A stretch of 64,000 bases of DNA, taken from an uncultured Myxococcales bacterium. GTDB taxonomy: Bacteria; Myxococcota_A; Bradymonadia; UBA7976; VGTA01. The notes beneath the pieces are model-generated. The model was not told the DNA's origin, made no database searches, and saw only the letters and a program-made list of their open reading frames with translations. Of this stretch, positions 53,879 through 63,821 are shown one piece after another. The stretch covers positions 1 through 64,000 of the forward strand of contig CAKZRU010000181.1 in the NCBI GenBank assembly GCA_937146725.1, given 5' to 3'. The stretch's first letter is position 1. Each line of letters starts with the position of its first letter. A program made the translations under genes and the position numbers.

Positions 53879-55139
53879 TTAGGTCAGTACGCCAGCCGGC
53901 TTGTGAATGCAAAGCTTCCTCAATACGCAGCAGCTGATTGTATTTAGCAACACGATCACTACGACTTGCTGAGCCGGTTTTGATCTGTCCAGCATTTACA
54001 GCCACTGCCAAATCAGCGATGGTTGTATCTTCGGTTTCACCACTACGGTGGCTAATGACTGTTGTATATCCAGCCCTATGCGCCATTTCGATGCAGTCAA
54101 GGGTTTCGGTGAGTGTACCGATTTGATTTACCTTGATGAGTACAGAATTCGCAATATCTTCGTTAATACCACGACTTAGGCGTACGGGATTGGTCACAAA
54201 CAGATCATCACCTACCAGCTGAACTTTATTGCCCAAGCGTTGCGTTAACTCTGCCCAACCATCCCAATCATCCTCGGCCATGCCGTCTTCAATACTTAGG
54301 ATAGGATATTGCTCACAGAGTTGAGCATAAAACTCCACTAATTCACTTGAGGATAAACTACGCCCCTCACCACTGAGTTCATAGCGTCCCTCACGATAAA
54401 ACTCACTGCTTGCTACATCTAAAGCTAAGCCGACTTGAGTGCCAGGCTCGTATCCTGCTTGAGTAATCGCTTCCGTAATCACTGATAAGGCCTCGTCATT
54501 GCGAGCAAGATTTGGTGCAAAACCACCCTCATCACCCACTGCTGTATTTAGGCCTCGCCCCTTCAAAACTTTTTTAAGCGAATGAAAGATCTCAGCCCCC
54601 ATGCGTAATGCTTCTTTAAAGGACTCCGCCCCTACCGGAATAATCATAAACTCTTGAAAGTCAACGTTATTATCGGCATGAGCGCCACCGTTAATGATGT
54701 TCATCATGGGCACTGGTAAACGATGCGCATTCACACCACCAAGATAACGCCATAAAGGGAGTTTAAGCGCGTTTGCCGCTGCCTTTGCTGTGGCAATACT
54801 TACACCTAAAATAGCATTAGCACCAAGTACGCTTTTGTTATCTGTGCCATCTAAATCAAGTAGGCATTGGTCAATATGACGTTGGTTTAAAGCAGATGCA
54901 CCGATTAGAGCTGGAGCAATCTTGGTGAAAATATTTTCAACGGCTCTACGAACCCCCTTACCGAGGTAGCGATCTACTTCTTGATCACGTAGTTCCAAAG
55001 CTTCATGCTCACCTGTTGAAGCACCGGAGGGAACCGCAAAGCGACCCATTGCGCCTCCTTCTAAACTGACTTCAACTTCCAAAGTAGGATTACCTCGGCT
55101 GTCGAGGATTTCACGGGCGTGTATTTGTTGGATTTGCAT
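53874..55139 (-). CDS. eno: Enolase
   Basis: 421 residues of enolase, converting 2-phosphoglycerate to phosphoenolpyruvate. The N-terminus, HAREILDSRGNPTLEVEV, SGASTGEHEALELRD, GGAHADNNVDFQEFMI, TAVGDEGGFAPN, LVGDDLFVTN, LIKVNQIGTL and SHRSGETEDTTIADLAV cover the Mg and substrate sites. Length is normal. AGGAG lies six bases before ATG. It is divergent from the PPC lipoprotein gene with a 253-base gap. Confidence 0.97.
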   Translation of the reverse strand: MQIQQIHAREILDSRGNPTLEVEVSLEGGAMGRFAVPSGASTGEHEALELRDQEVDRYLGKGVRRAVENIFTKIAPALIGASALNQRHIDQCLLDLDGTDNKSVLGANAILGVSIATAKAAANALKLPLWRYLGGVNAHRLPVPMMNIINGGAHADNNVDFQEFMIIPVGAESFKEALRMGAEIFHSLKKVLKGRGLNTAVGDEGGFAPNLARNDEALSVITEAITQAGYEPGTQVGLALDVASSEFYREGRYELSGEGRSLSSSELVEFYAQLCEQYPILSIEDGMAEDDWDGWAELTQRLGNKVQLVGDDLFVTNPVRLSRGINEDIANSVLIKVNQIGTLTETLDCIEMAHRAGYTTVISHRSGETEDTTIADLAVAVNAGQIKTGSASRSDRVAKYNQLLRIEEALHSQAGWRTDLK

Positions 55140-55392
55140 ACATTTCTCCTCTCGCCGAAAGACGATCTAAATCAAAGAATTGGGTCATTGGAAAAAATGA
55201 CCTCTTATTCCTATGCGATTAGAGCTGTAAGGTCTAGGGAAATGAGTTTAAAATCGTTGACTAAGCAGATTTTGGAAACAATCGTGAAGATTCAGCGTGT
55301 TGAATGGTAGCGCTTGGTTGTGTCAATCGTAATAATTCATTATATGATGATAGTTTATCAGAGTTTTAATATTTTAGTTTAGTGAGTTTGTT

Positions 55393-58017
55393 ATGTCTTT
55401 TTTTGAGCATCTTTTTAAACGGAACAAAAGTCATCTTTTACCGCATGGTTTATACAGCTTAGTATTCGTTTTCCTCTGTCTATCTTGTGCGACCAGTGGT
55501 AACCGCGCGCCCAGCATTTTAAGTTTGCAAGACCAACAGTTAGTCACCAACCGTAGTTTTCAATTAGATGTGACTGCTTATGATGAAGATGCCGATCCCA
55601 TTAGCTTTGAGTTTAGTTTAACCCCGCCACCACCCACTCCAACCATTGCGAGTGCAGGAAGACCGGACTTACAAAAGGTCAGTGATTATAATGCCGTTTT
55701 CTCTTGGACGCCGGGAAATGCAGACGTCGGTTCATATGCCTTAACCCTCATTGTTAAAGATAACCAAGGCAATCAAAGTCAAGAAACGATCAATCTTGAA
55801 GTAATCGATACCGGTATTGGTGGTGGCCAATGGGGTCGTTTTATCGAACCTGTGGGTGAAGCCGCGGTCCTTAATCTTGATGAAACAGCCTGCTTTGAAA
55901 CTACGGTTGCCATTCAAGCTGACCAACTCGCGCCAGAAGAAATCAATGTGAACTTAGCTCCACCAAGTCCTAACAATGCGAGTTTAATCGCTGATGGATT
56001 TAAAAGATACCGTCTCACTTGGTGTCCTGATCCTCAAGCGAGTCGCAATCAAGTTAATTTCCCCTTTGTATTTAGGGCAAATACAACTCGTGGTCTTCCA
56101 CCCTTTGAAAAGCGCTTCTTAGTGAGACTTCGCTCAAGCACAAGCTCGAATTGTCCTGGATCGGCCCCAACAATTAGTCATCAAGCGCCACTTGACTATC
56201 GAGGCGTTGAAAACCTAAGACTTGAACTAGAGGTGACCGATGATATTGGGGTTAAATCCGCACCCACTCTTTTCTATCAGGTGCTCAACTCTCAAACTGC
56301 GGCACTTGGCTTGTCTGATGATGCTTGGACCTCGGTTGTGATGAATGGGCAATTTATGAATGGCCAAGCTTCATATGAGTCAAATGTGTGGACCGGTATT
56401 ATTCCGGCACAACCCGTAGCTGAACCAGTAACCATTTATTATCGCTTTTTGGTCAGCGATGATGATGATCCTGATGGAGTCAGCTGTGATCACAGTGTCG
56501 AAAGTGAAGTCTTTCAAGTTTCTTATCAGTGGGATCCAAGCCTAGCCCAGATTGGTGCCAACTTATGTGAGCCTTGCGTAGATGACCTTCAATGTGGAAC
56601 AACCAATGATCGTTGTATTAACCAAGGCCAAGGAGAGAGTGGCATTTGTGCCCAAAGTTGTGATGCCAACCAAGGTTGCCCTCAAGGCTATCAGTGCCAA
56701 GAGGCCCTTTCGATCAACCAAGTCTCTAGTTTACAGTGTGTATCTGAAACAGCCTGTGGCGTGAGCTGTCTTCCCGATCGCTTTGAAACAACTGTCTCTA
56801 CACCCGGCCCAATGGATTACTCTAGCAGCGAAATCCAAGCAGGATTTTATGATATGTTAAGTATCTGTGGCGGAGATGAAGATCACTATACAGTCAATAT
56901 CCCAAGTGGTTTAACCCTGACCGCTCGTATAGAATTTGAGCATGGACAAGGTGATTTAGATATGAGAGCATCCGCCGTTAGTCCTATGGATGCCGTGCCT
57001 CCCACAAGTAGCTTGAATGTGCGTGATTTTGAAGAAGTTGTTCTCTCTTGTGTACCTACAGACACACAAGCGGTTATCCAAGTATTTGGATATGAGGGCG
57101 CACAAAATCAATACACGCTTTCTGTACAAATCGATGAACAAGAATGTGAAGAATATTGTCAAGCGGATGCCTATGAAATGCCCATCCCCAATAATGACAC
57201 CCTTAATGCAAGCTTTGTAGACTTGAATCAAGCCATTGAGGGCACAATCTGCCCACAAGATGTAGATATTTTTGGATATGAGCTCGAAGCAGGAAATCGA
57301 ATTGAGATTCGCTTAGAGCATATGTCGAGTCAAAGTGATCTTGCCATCGAAATTCTTGATGAAAGTGATCAACGCTTAGCCTTTAGCAATGCGCTTGGGC
57401 GAGATGTTGAACTATTGGAGTTTACACCAAGTGTGAGTGCAGAATATTACGTGATTGTATACCACCCTCAGGGGACCGGAAATGTAAATTATACTTTGTC
57501 CGTTCGTGGTGGAAGTTCCTTATGCACCCAAACCAATGACTGTGCTGAAGGTCTATACTGTGATGCAAATAACAGCTGTGTACCCAATGCTTGTGACGCT
57601 ATGGCAGGCTGTGACTCCGGCCATGTCTGTGTGAGTCCTATTGCCGGTCGTTTACCGGTGGCTCAAAATGGTCTTTGTACGGCAAGTTGCTCATCAGCAA
57701 ATCAGTGTCGTACCGGTGAAGGCTGTAAGGCTTTTGAAAACTATACCTCGCGGTGTGCGCCTAGTGGAGCGGCCCAATTGGCAGACCCCTGCTCTCATTT
57801 TAGCGACTGTGCCAATGATTTGGTTTGTCTACCAGCCCCTGGTGGCTATTGTGCCACAGCCGGCTGTCGTTCTAATTTAGATTGCTCAAATCAAAGTATT
57901 TGTGAAAGCCTACAAGGCATTAAGGCCTGCTTAAAAAGCTGTGTGACCGATAGCGATTGTTCTCGTTCAGATTTATACTGTCGTGACTTTCCCGGTGGCA
58001 AAGCCTGCGCACCTTAA
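55393..58017 (+). CDS. Lipoprotein with Ig-like, PPC and Cys-rich modules
   Basis: 874 residues. The signal peptide ends in LCLSC (Cys32). Residues ~38-140 form a cadherin/putative-Ig domain (TAYDEDADPISFEFSL, FSWTPGNADVGSYALTLIVKDNQGN). A second beta region (~145-380) and a Cys-rich EGF-like patch (CEPCVDDLQCGTTNDRC) follow. Two PPC domains come next (~480-570 and ~595-690), with FGYELEAGNRIEIRLEHMSSQSDLAIEI as the clearest. The end is several Cys-rich units (CTQTNDCAEGLYCDANNSC). Surface adhesion or scaffold role inferred. First of four same-strand secreted-protein genes running to the window edge. Confidence 0.8.
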   Translation: MSFFEHLFKRNKSHLLPHGLYSLVFVFLCLSCATSGNRAPSILSLQDQQLVTNRSFQLDVTAYDEDADPISFEFSLTPPPPTPTIASAGRPDLQKVSDYNAVFSWTPGNADVGSYALTLIVKDNQGNQSQETINLEVIDTGIGGGQWGRFIEPVGEAAVLNLDETACFETTVAIQADQLAPEEINVNLAPPSPNNASLIADGFKRYRLTWCPDPQASRNQVNFPFVFRANTTRGLPPFEKRFLVRLRSSTSSNCPGSAPTISHQAPLDYRGVENLRLELEVTDDIGVKSAPTLFYQVLNSQTAALGLSDDAWTSVVMNGQFMNGQASYESNVWTGIIPAQPVAEPVTIYYRFLVSDDDDPDGVSCDHSVESEVFQVSYQWDPSLAQIGANLCEPCVDDLQCGTTNDRCINQGQGESGICAQSCDANQGCPQGYQCQEALSINQVSSLQCVSETACGVSCLPDRFETTVSTPGPMDYSSSEIQAGFYDMLSICGGDEDHYTVNIPSGLTLTARIEFEHGQGDLDMRASAVSPMDAVPPTSSLNVRDFEEVVLSCVPTDTQAVIQVFGYEGAQNQYTLSVQIDEQECEEYCQADAYEMPIPNNDTLNASFVDLNQAIEGTICPQDVDIFGYELEAGNRIEIRLEHMSSQSDLAIEILDESDQRLAFSNALGRDVELLEFTPSVSAEYYVIVYHPQGTGNVNYTLSVRGGSSLCTQTNDCAEGLYCDANNSCVPNACDAMAGCDSGHVCVSPIAGRLPVAQNGLCTASCSSANQCRTGEGCKAFENYTSRCAPSGAAQLADPCSHFSDCANDLVCLPAPGGYCATAGCRSNLDCSNQSICESLQGIKACLKSCVTDSDCSRSDLYCRDFPGGKACAP

Positions 58018-58053
58018 AAAACTGAACAAACCATTCAAATATTGGATAAATTT

Positions 58054-59931
58054 ATGTGTGTATTTAAGTCTTTAAAGCTTATCCTTAGGTGTGTTTTTAG
58101 TCTTAGTTTTATGAGTACTTTAGCTTTGGTGGCTTGCACACAAAATGAGCCCTATCAACCTCGTGAGGGAGAAGGAACGCTCACTATTTACCTCAATCCA
58201 ATTAGGCTTGATTACCTATTACCCGGCGGACAATTTAAAGTCTCTGGTCAAGGCTTAATCAGTGAGGCCACATATCAAGTTTCACTCGACTTAAATCAAA
58301 GCACAGGCATTACTCGGATTCCCTTAGAATTAGTCGAAGTCCAAGACAGCCTCATCGTACGTTGGCCAGTAGACCAAGCGTTAAATACAGCTGTCGGACC
58401 TGCTTTGGGTTCAATCTTAGTTGAGGCCTCTCTGCGTGGCTTTACCGGAAGCGCTCGTACTGAATGGAGCGCCGACTTACAGCATGTCCTTAATCCCGAA
58501 TTACTTCAGTTGAGTCCCTTAGTGAGTCCTCAAACATTAAGTCTTGTGCAAGGCAATGGGTTTTTAAAAGAGGGTGAAGGAACCTCTATCCTCAACCTGA
58601 GCGGTCAATTTTTTGATGCCAATGGACAAAGCCAAGTCCTTGAATTAAGTGAACCATTGACCGCCCACTCTAATTCTAATGAGCAAAACTCCAATCTTAT
58701 GAGTGACCGAAGCCAAAGACGCTGGCTTCCACATCCTCGTTATTTTGGGATTTTAGGAGGTCGTTTTGAGGGCACGGCAACCATTACCAATAACAGTGTA
58801 GGCGGACTAAGAATCAGCGAACCAATATTGGTAAGCTTTGAATTGAGCGAACCTTTTATCTCCTTTGTCTCTCCAAGTAGCGTGAGTCGAGGTCAACGCT
58901 TAATCATTGAGGGGGGCGGCTTAGTCGACTTACTTGATGGTAATGAAGTAGGCATCACTATGCTTACTTTTAATGGTATTTTAACGCCAGAAAGTGAGCA
59001 AGATCCCATTGAATATCAAGATCTTCGCTTGCCCCTTCGACATGAAAGTGGTTCGCGTATATCAAGCGCCTTTGAACCAGAGTTTAATAGCTCTTGTGAG
59101 TCTCTTGATCTTGGGGGAGTTCCCGGCGCCTTGGATGGCTATTTAAGTGCCACCGTCTTTTGGCGCGACCAAGAAGTGACCACCACGCCTCATCCGGTGT
59201 CTATAACGATAGCACCAAGTAAGCAAGTGGTTTATCTTTCGTTTTTACCTGCTTTCACCGATTCTTTAAGGCTTTTTGGCTTGCGTAATTTAAGCGCCCG
59301 AGTCATCGATGAAATCATAGCGGTGGTTAGACGCGATTATGCTGGCGTCAACCTAGAGCTTCGCACAACACCACCTAATGATTTTGAGCTTTATTCCATT
59401 GTTGAGATTGGAGGGCCTGATCCTAATGCTCAATCTTTATTTGGTCTTGATAACACTACCGGACTAGACTTTTGTAATCAGCGCCTTGATGATAATCTCG
59501 CTGGTCGTAATGCCGAAAGTGGTAATAGCTATGGTGGCGTTTTTGTTGAATCATTTTTGAGTCTTTCACCTAGCCTAAATGATGATCCTAGCACTCTGGC
59601 GGATCCCTTGTTTGATGAGGTTTTTCTACCTTTGATGAACTCTCCTGCTCAACAAAGCGACTTAGAAGGCCCAAGGGTTGAGCAAGTGCTAAAAGGCATT
59701 AGAATGCTGGGTCATTTGGTCGGTAACACACTCACACATGAGATCGGACACTCACTTGGATTACCGGTGGTTCCAGGCTGTGGCTCTTATCATAATGCCG
59801 CTGGACCGCGACAAATTATGGACTGTGGCCGAGATCGTCCCTTTATTGAGCGAGCTGGTCTTGATCCAGCTGGACCACCTCAATGGACAGCTGAAAACTT
59901 TGAATACTTACAGAAGATACTCCCTCTTTAA
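58054..59931 (+). CDS. IPT-domain lipoprotein with metzincin-like zinc motif
   Basis: ~625 residues. The signal peptide ends in LALVAC. ATG 58054 is preferred over TTG 58042 because GGA lies seven bases upstream. The middle contains IPT/TIG-type beta domains (ISFVSPSSVSRGQRLIIEGGGLVDL). The C-terminal ~200 residues look like a secreted protease: THEIGHSLGL (His562, Glu563, His566) and later QIMDCG as a possible Met-turn. The standard third ligand at HExxHxxGxxH is Val; a His in GSYHN a few residues on could replace it. Activity is therefore uncertain. It starts 36 bases after the PPC lipoprotein gene and precedes the MopE-like gene by 68 bases. Confidence 0.72.
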   Translation: MCVFKSLKLILRCVFSLSFMSTLALVACTQNEPYQPREGEGTLTIYLNPIRLDYLLPGGQFKVSGQGLISEATYQVSLDLNQSTGITRIPLELVEVQDSLIVRWPVDQALNTAVGPALGSILVEASLRGFTGSARTEWSADLQHVLNPELLQLSPLVSPQTLSLVQGNGFLKEGEGTSILNLSGQFFDANGQSQVLELSEPLTAHSNSNEQNSNLMSDRSQRRWLPHPRYFGILGGRFEGTATITNNSVGGLRISEPILVSFELSEPFISFVSPSSVSRGQRLIIEGGGLVDLLDGNEVGITMLTFNGILTPESEQDPIEYQDLRLPLRHESGSRISSAFEPEFNSSCESLDLGGVPGALDGYLSATVFWRDQEVTTTPHPVSITIAPSKQVVYLSFLPAFTDSLRLFGLRNLSARVIDEIIAVVRRDYAGVNLELRTTPPNDFELYSIVEIGGPDPNAQSLFGLDNTTGLDFCNQRLDDNLAGRNAESGNSYGGVFVESFLSLSPSLNDDPSTLADPLFDEVFLPLMNSPAQQSDLEGPRVEQVLKGIRMLGHLVGNTLTHEIGHSLGLPVVPGCGSYHNAAGPRQIMDCGRDRPFIERAGLDPAGPPQWTAENFEYLQKILPL

Positions 59932-59999
59932 ACCGATTTTATGCTAGCTTAAATCTAGTAAAGTTCTTGTGATTAAACTTTGTATTGTAGGAGACTCTT

Positions 60000-62900
60000 G
60001 TGCCACTTTTACGATTAACGACATGGTGGATTAACCATGTACAAAAGTTAGGCCTTACATATGGGCTCTTACTCTTCTTAGTCACATGTTTAGTCAGCTG
60101 TGAAGCTGAAACTATTTATGAAACTCAACAGGTGATTGTTGATATTAACCAATGTGTGAATCGCCTTGCTTTAGGTCAAGAACAGGGCTGTGGTCAGTTT
60201 TTGGGTACCAGCACTGAAGGCTGCTTTGTGATTGCCAATCACACCCAAGATAGTCATCGCTTGCCCATTCGTATCGACCCAGAGGGTATTGTTCCGATCA
60301 ATGGTGAAGATGAGCTTTTTGGCGATCTGAACTTTGATCGTGAACAAGGTGGAAGCTTATCAATCTTTTTATATGCTACAGACCATCAGCAAAATCCCGA
60401 ACGCTGTGGTCAACTTCAAATAGACAGCCTTTGTGATGGTGACTGTATTGTTGCTGTGCAGGAACAACCTTTATCCTTTATTAACCAAGCCAATCTTTTG
60501 AAGTTTACCACCACTGAGTGCACATGGGTTTCACCTACTCAAGAATTAACCGAAGTTATTTGCGATCATCAAGATAATGACTGTGATGGCAAGGTTGATG
60601 AAAGTGAGCTCATTACCGAGAACAATGCCGAAGGGACCGAATGTAGCAGTGGTCTAGGCCAATGCCGAATAGATTCAACATTTCAGTGCCTTGATGGTCC
60701 AGGTGAATTGCCCCGCTGTAAACCTACCGATATTGAAGCTCAGGCCGAAGTTTGTGATGAGCTGGATAATGATTGTGATGGTCAGACTGATGAGCTTTTC
60801 AATGTGGGCGAATCATGTTCTGTTTATGTGGACACTGTTTGTGAGCAAACGGGTGTATTTAGCTGTCGGCCAATCGATGAGCAAGATCCGGCTAGCTCCT
60901 TACAAGCCACTTTTTGCGATATTGGTGGGATTGATCCATTATCTTTTGCAGTGGAAAATGAAGCAGATAATAATCGTGAATGTAATGGTCTTGATGATGA
61001 CTGTGATGGCACAGTTGATGAACACTTTGCAGGGGGATTGGAAGATTGTGGCGAAGGCTTTTGTGCCGCACAGGCTATAAACTCCTGCGTGGATGGACAG
61101 ATTGTTTCTAGCTGTCGCGAGGGTGAGCCCGAAGGTAATGATGATGACTGTGACGGCATTGATGACGACTGTGATGGCCGTGCCGATGAAGCGTATATCA
61201 CGACCACGACTAACTGTGGCTTGGGAGTATGTATCGCGAGTGGCCCTGTTTTGTGTGAAAACGGAAGTATCTCACCACTGTGCTTTGATCGAACTCCTTT
61301 GGGACAAGATGATGACTGTGATGGCATTGATCAAGATTGCGATGGCGCTATTGATGAGGGCTATGTTGCGCAAAATGTGCAATGTGGTGTTGGCGCTTGC
61401 CTAAGGTCTGGACAAATCACCTGTCAAAATGCCCAAGAAATCAATAGCTGTGTTACCGGTCTAGCGAGTGCTGATCAAAGCTGTAACAATGTTGATGAAG
61501 ACTGTGATGGGCGTGTTGATGAGCACTATGTCCCTATGAATACAAGCTGTGGCTTGGGAGAATGTGTAGCCACCGGACGAACATATTGTGAGCAAGGACA
61601 AGTCCAAAATAGCTGCACACCAGGTGAGCCCAACCAAGCCCCTGACCTTTGTAATAGTAGTGACTCTGACTGTGATGGTTTAACCGATGAAGATCACCAA
61701 AGTCTCATTACCGAATGTGGAATAGGTGCTTGCTATAATCAAGGCCGTCTGATTTGTAATCAACTTGTGATTGATACCTGTTCTCCGCTCATACCGGCAA
61801 ACAATGATAATGACAGTGTATGTGATGGAATAGACAGCGATTGTGATGGACGGATTGATGAGGGCTTTGTTGGACAACCGGTTAGTTGTGGGGCTGGTTC
61901 TTGTGCCGATGAAGGCGTACAAACCTGCATTAATGGCAACTCGACTGGTGATACCTGTGTAGAGGGCACTCCAGCCGCAAACGATCAAAGCTGTGATGGG
62001 GTTGATGATGACTGTGATGGGCTTATTGATGAAGACTTTAGTGGAATAGCAACAAATTGTGGAGCAGGTGTTTGCTACCGAACAAGTCAACAAATCTGCA
62101 TTGGTGGTGTCATAGATGATGCATGTACACCGGGTGTACCGGTCGGCAATGACAGCACTTGTGATAACATTGACGCTGACTGTGATGGACGTGTTGATGA
62201 GGGCTATCAAAGTCAAGGGATTAGCTGTGGTTTAGGCGTGTGTCAAAGCAATGGCCAACGAGCCTGCCAAGGCGGTATGGTGGTTGACTTATGTACGCCC
62301 GGAAACGCTCAGGGTACAGATCTCTCTTGTGATGGCATTGACCAAGACTGCGATGGTCGATTTGATGAAGCATATCAAAACCAAGCAACATCTTGTGGTC
62401 AAGGAATCTGTCAAGCCACCGGTACCTTAGCGTGTACAGCCAATGGCCTACTTGATACCTGTGTTGCTCAAGCACCCATTGATCAAGATCAGCGCTGTGA
62501 TGGCTTAGATACCGACTGTGATGGTAACATTGATGAAGGTTTTGTCAGTGAGCAAATCACCTGTGGTACCGGTGTTTGCCAACGAGAAGGACAAACTCGC
62601 TGCATGAACGGGATTATTATTCAGGATTGCCAAGTAGGCCCCATCGATCCCAATGATCCTAACGACAGTACTTGTAATGTTCTTGATAACGATTGTGACG
62701 GAAAAAATGACGAGGGCTTTGTAACCGTTGAAGGCGTGGTGAGTTGCTTAGCCAACGAGTGCCCAACCATGGGTGATCGTATTTGCACGCCCAATGGGCT
62801 TGATGATACCTGTGTTCCGATCGGTGCAAACACGATGGATGATACCTGTGATGGCATTGACCAAGATTGTGACTCGTTAGTGGATGAGGACTATGAAGCC

Positions 62901-63707
62901 CCCACCACCGGAGTCGTGATTTCCTGTGGTCTGGGCGTGTGTGAAAGCAATCAAGGTTCACTCAGCTGTGAATCCGGCTCAGTGGTCACCGATTGTACGC
63001 CTTTACCCTCCACGGGTAATGACGACAACTGTAATGGCCTTGATGATGATTGTGATGGCCTAATTGATGAAAGTTACAGTCGAAGCAGTATTTGTGGCGT
63101 TGGAGAATGCAGAAGAACCGGAAGCTATCAATGCATTGATGGTGAAGAGGTTGATCAATGTATCACCGGTAATCCGGCACCGCATGATTATTGTGGAAGT
63201 GGTGCTGACGATAACTGTGATGGAACGATTACTAACTATCCAATTGGAAACAGCTGTACGATTACTTTACAGGCTTGTACTAGCCTTGGTGTATATCAAT
63301 GTAATGACCAACTCAATGGTGTGGATTGTGTGGGTGAAGCACCAACCATTAGCGATGAAATCTGTGATGGTCAAGATAATGACTGTGATGGTCAAATCGA
63401 TGACAATCCAAGTTTAACTTCAGATGACTGTTTTGCTAGCAATGCTGTTGGCACCTGTCAAAATGGGTCTACAAGCTGTGTTAATGGTCAAGAAGTGTGT
63501 GTTGCAGGACAAGCGAACAGCACTGGTGATCTTACCTGTAATGACTTGGATGATGACTGTGATGGCACAGTTGATGAGGAAGTGGTGAATGGTGAAACTC
63601 GACTTAAAGATACAGCTTGTGGCTCGGGTAATAGCTGTAGTTGGCGCTGTTCAAGCGCTGGAGGAGTCCTTACCTGCCTCAAGAATAATGGCTCATCTTG
63701 CTTTTAA
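60000..63707 (+). CDS. MopE-like lipoprotein with 18 metal-binding-type repeats
   Basis: 1235 residues. GTG start six bases after AGGAG. The signal peptide ends in CLVSC (Cys34). Residues ~40-185 are a unique beta domain. From ~190 to the end are 17 copies of CDG-x-D-x-DCDG-x-x-DE plus one degenerate copy (SGADDNCDGTI), spaced by ~45-60 residues. Each spacer has a Cys-rich CG-x-G-x-C...C-x-x-G-x-x-x-x-x-C segment. The motif is Pfam's Cu-binding MopE repeat, named from the Methylococcus copper-related surface protein MopE; Ca binding is equally plausible from the Asp-rich D-x-D-x-D-G loop. An outer-surface, disulfide-rich rod is inferred. Confidence 0.85.
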   Translation: MPLLRLTTWWINHVQKLGLTYGLLLFLVTCLVSCEAETIYETQQVIVDINQCVNRLALGQEQGCGQFLGTSTEGCFVIANHTQDSHRLPIRIDPEGIVPINGEDELFGDLNFDREQGGSLSIFLYATDHQQNPERCGQLQIDSLCDGDCIVAVQEQPLSFINQANLLKFTTTECTWVSPTQELTEVICDHQDNDCDGKVDESELITENNAEGTECSSGLGQCRIDSTFQCLDGPGELPRCKPTDIEAQAEVCDELDNDCDGQTDELFNVGESCSVYVDTVCEQTGVFSCRPIDEQDPASSLQATFCDIGGIDPLSFAVENEADNNRECNGLDDDCDGTVDEHFAGGLEDCGEGFCAAQAINSCVDGQIVSSCREGEPEGNDDDCDGIDDDCDGRADEAYITTTTNCGLGVCIASGPVLCENGSISPLCFDRTPLGQDDDCDGIDQDCDGAIDEGYVAQNVQCGVGACLRSGQITCQNAQEINSCVTGLASADQSCNNVDEDCDGRVDEHYVPMNTSCGLGECVATGRTYCEQGQVQNSCTPGEPNQAPDLCNSSDSDCDGLTDEDHQSLITECGIGACYNQGRLICNQLVIDTCSPLIPANNDNDSVCDGIDSDCDGRIDEGFVGQPVSCGAGSCADEGVQTCINGNSTGDTCVEGTPAANDQSCDGVDDDCDGLIDEDFSGIATNCGAGVCYRTSQQICIGGVIDDACTPGVPVGNDSTCDNIDADCDGRVDEGYQSQGISCGLGVCQSNGQRACQGGMVVDLCTPGNAQGTDLSCDGIDQDCDGRFDEAYQNQATSCGQGICQATGTLACTANGLLDTCVAQAPIDQDQRCDGLDTDCDGNIDEGFVSEQITCGTGVCQREGQTRCMNGIIIQDCQVGPIDPNDPNDSTCNVLDNDCDGKNDEGFVTVEGVVSCLANECPTMGDRICTPNGLDDTCVPIGANTMDDTCDGIDQDCDSLVDEDYEAPTTGVVISCGLGVCESNQGSLSCESGSVVTDCTPLPSTGNDDNCNGLDDDCDGLIDESYSRSSICGVGECRRTGSYQCIDGEEVDQCITGNPAPHDYCGSGADDNCDGTITNYPIGNSCTITLQACTSLGVYQCNDQLNGVDCVGEAPTISDEICDGQDNDCDGQIDDNPSLTSDDCFASNAVGTCQNGSTSCVNGQEVCVAGQANSTGDLTCNDLDDDCDGTVDEEVVNGETRLKDTACGSGNSCSWRCSSAGGVLTCLKNNGSSCF
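60560..63600. repeat. 18-copy Asp/Cys-rich protein repeat array
   Basis: The DNA shows recurrent ga(t/c)tgtgatgg cores coding DCDG, one per ~150-180 bases. Spacer sequences have diverged but keep Cys positions. The array creates long open frames on the other strand and in other phases, which I treat as shadows. Confidence 0.9.
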
Positions 63708-63821
63708 ATCATGTTGAGACTTGCCTCTGAGGTTCACTCGACTATAAAGCCCTGTATTGATACTCTACTTTTATAACTCTTTTAAAACTTTTTAATCTTC
63801 ATTAAGGATCTAGGTTTGGAC

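Noticed and set aside
55119..55310. Plus-strand 63-codon frame between eno and the PPC lipoprotein
   Set aside because: It begins inside eno on the opposite strand, lacks a ribosome site and has no recognisable features.
60691..63682. Several 60-178 codon frames over the MopE-like gene, both strands
   Set aside because: They arise from the repeated DCDG-coding pattern. They have low complexity and no start signals.
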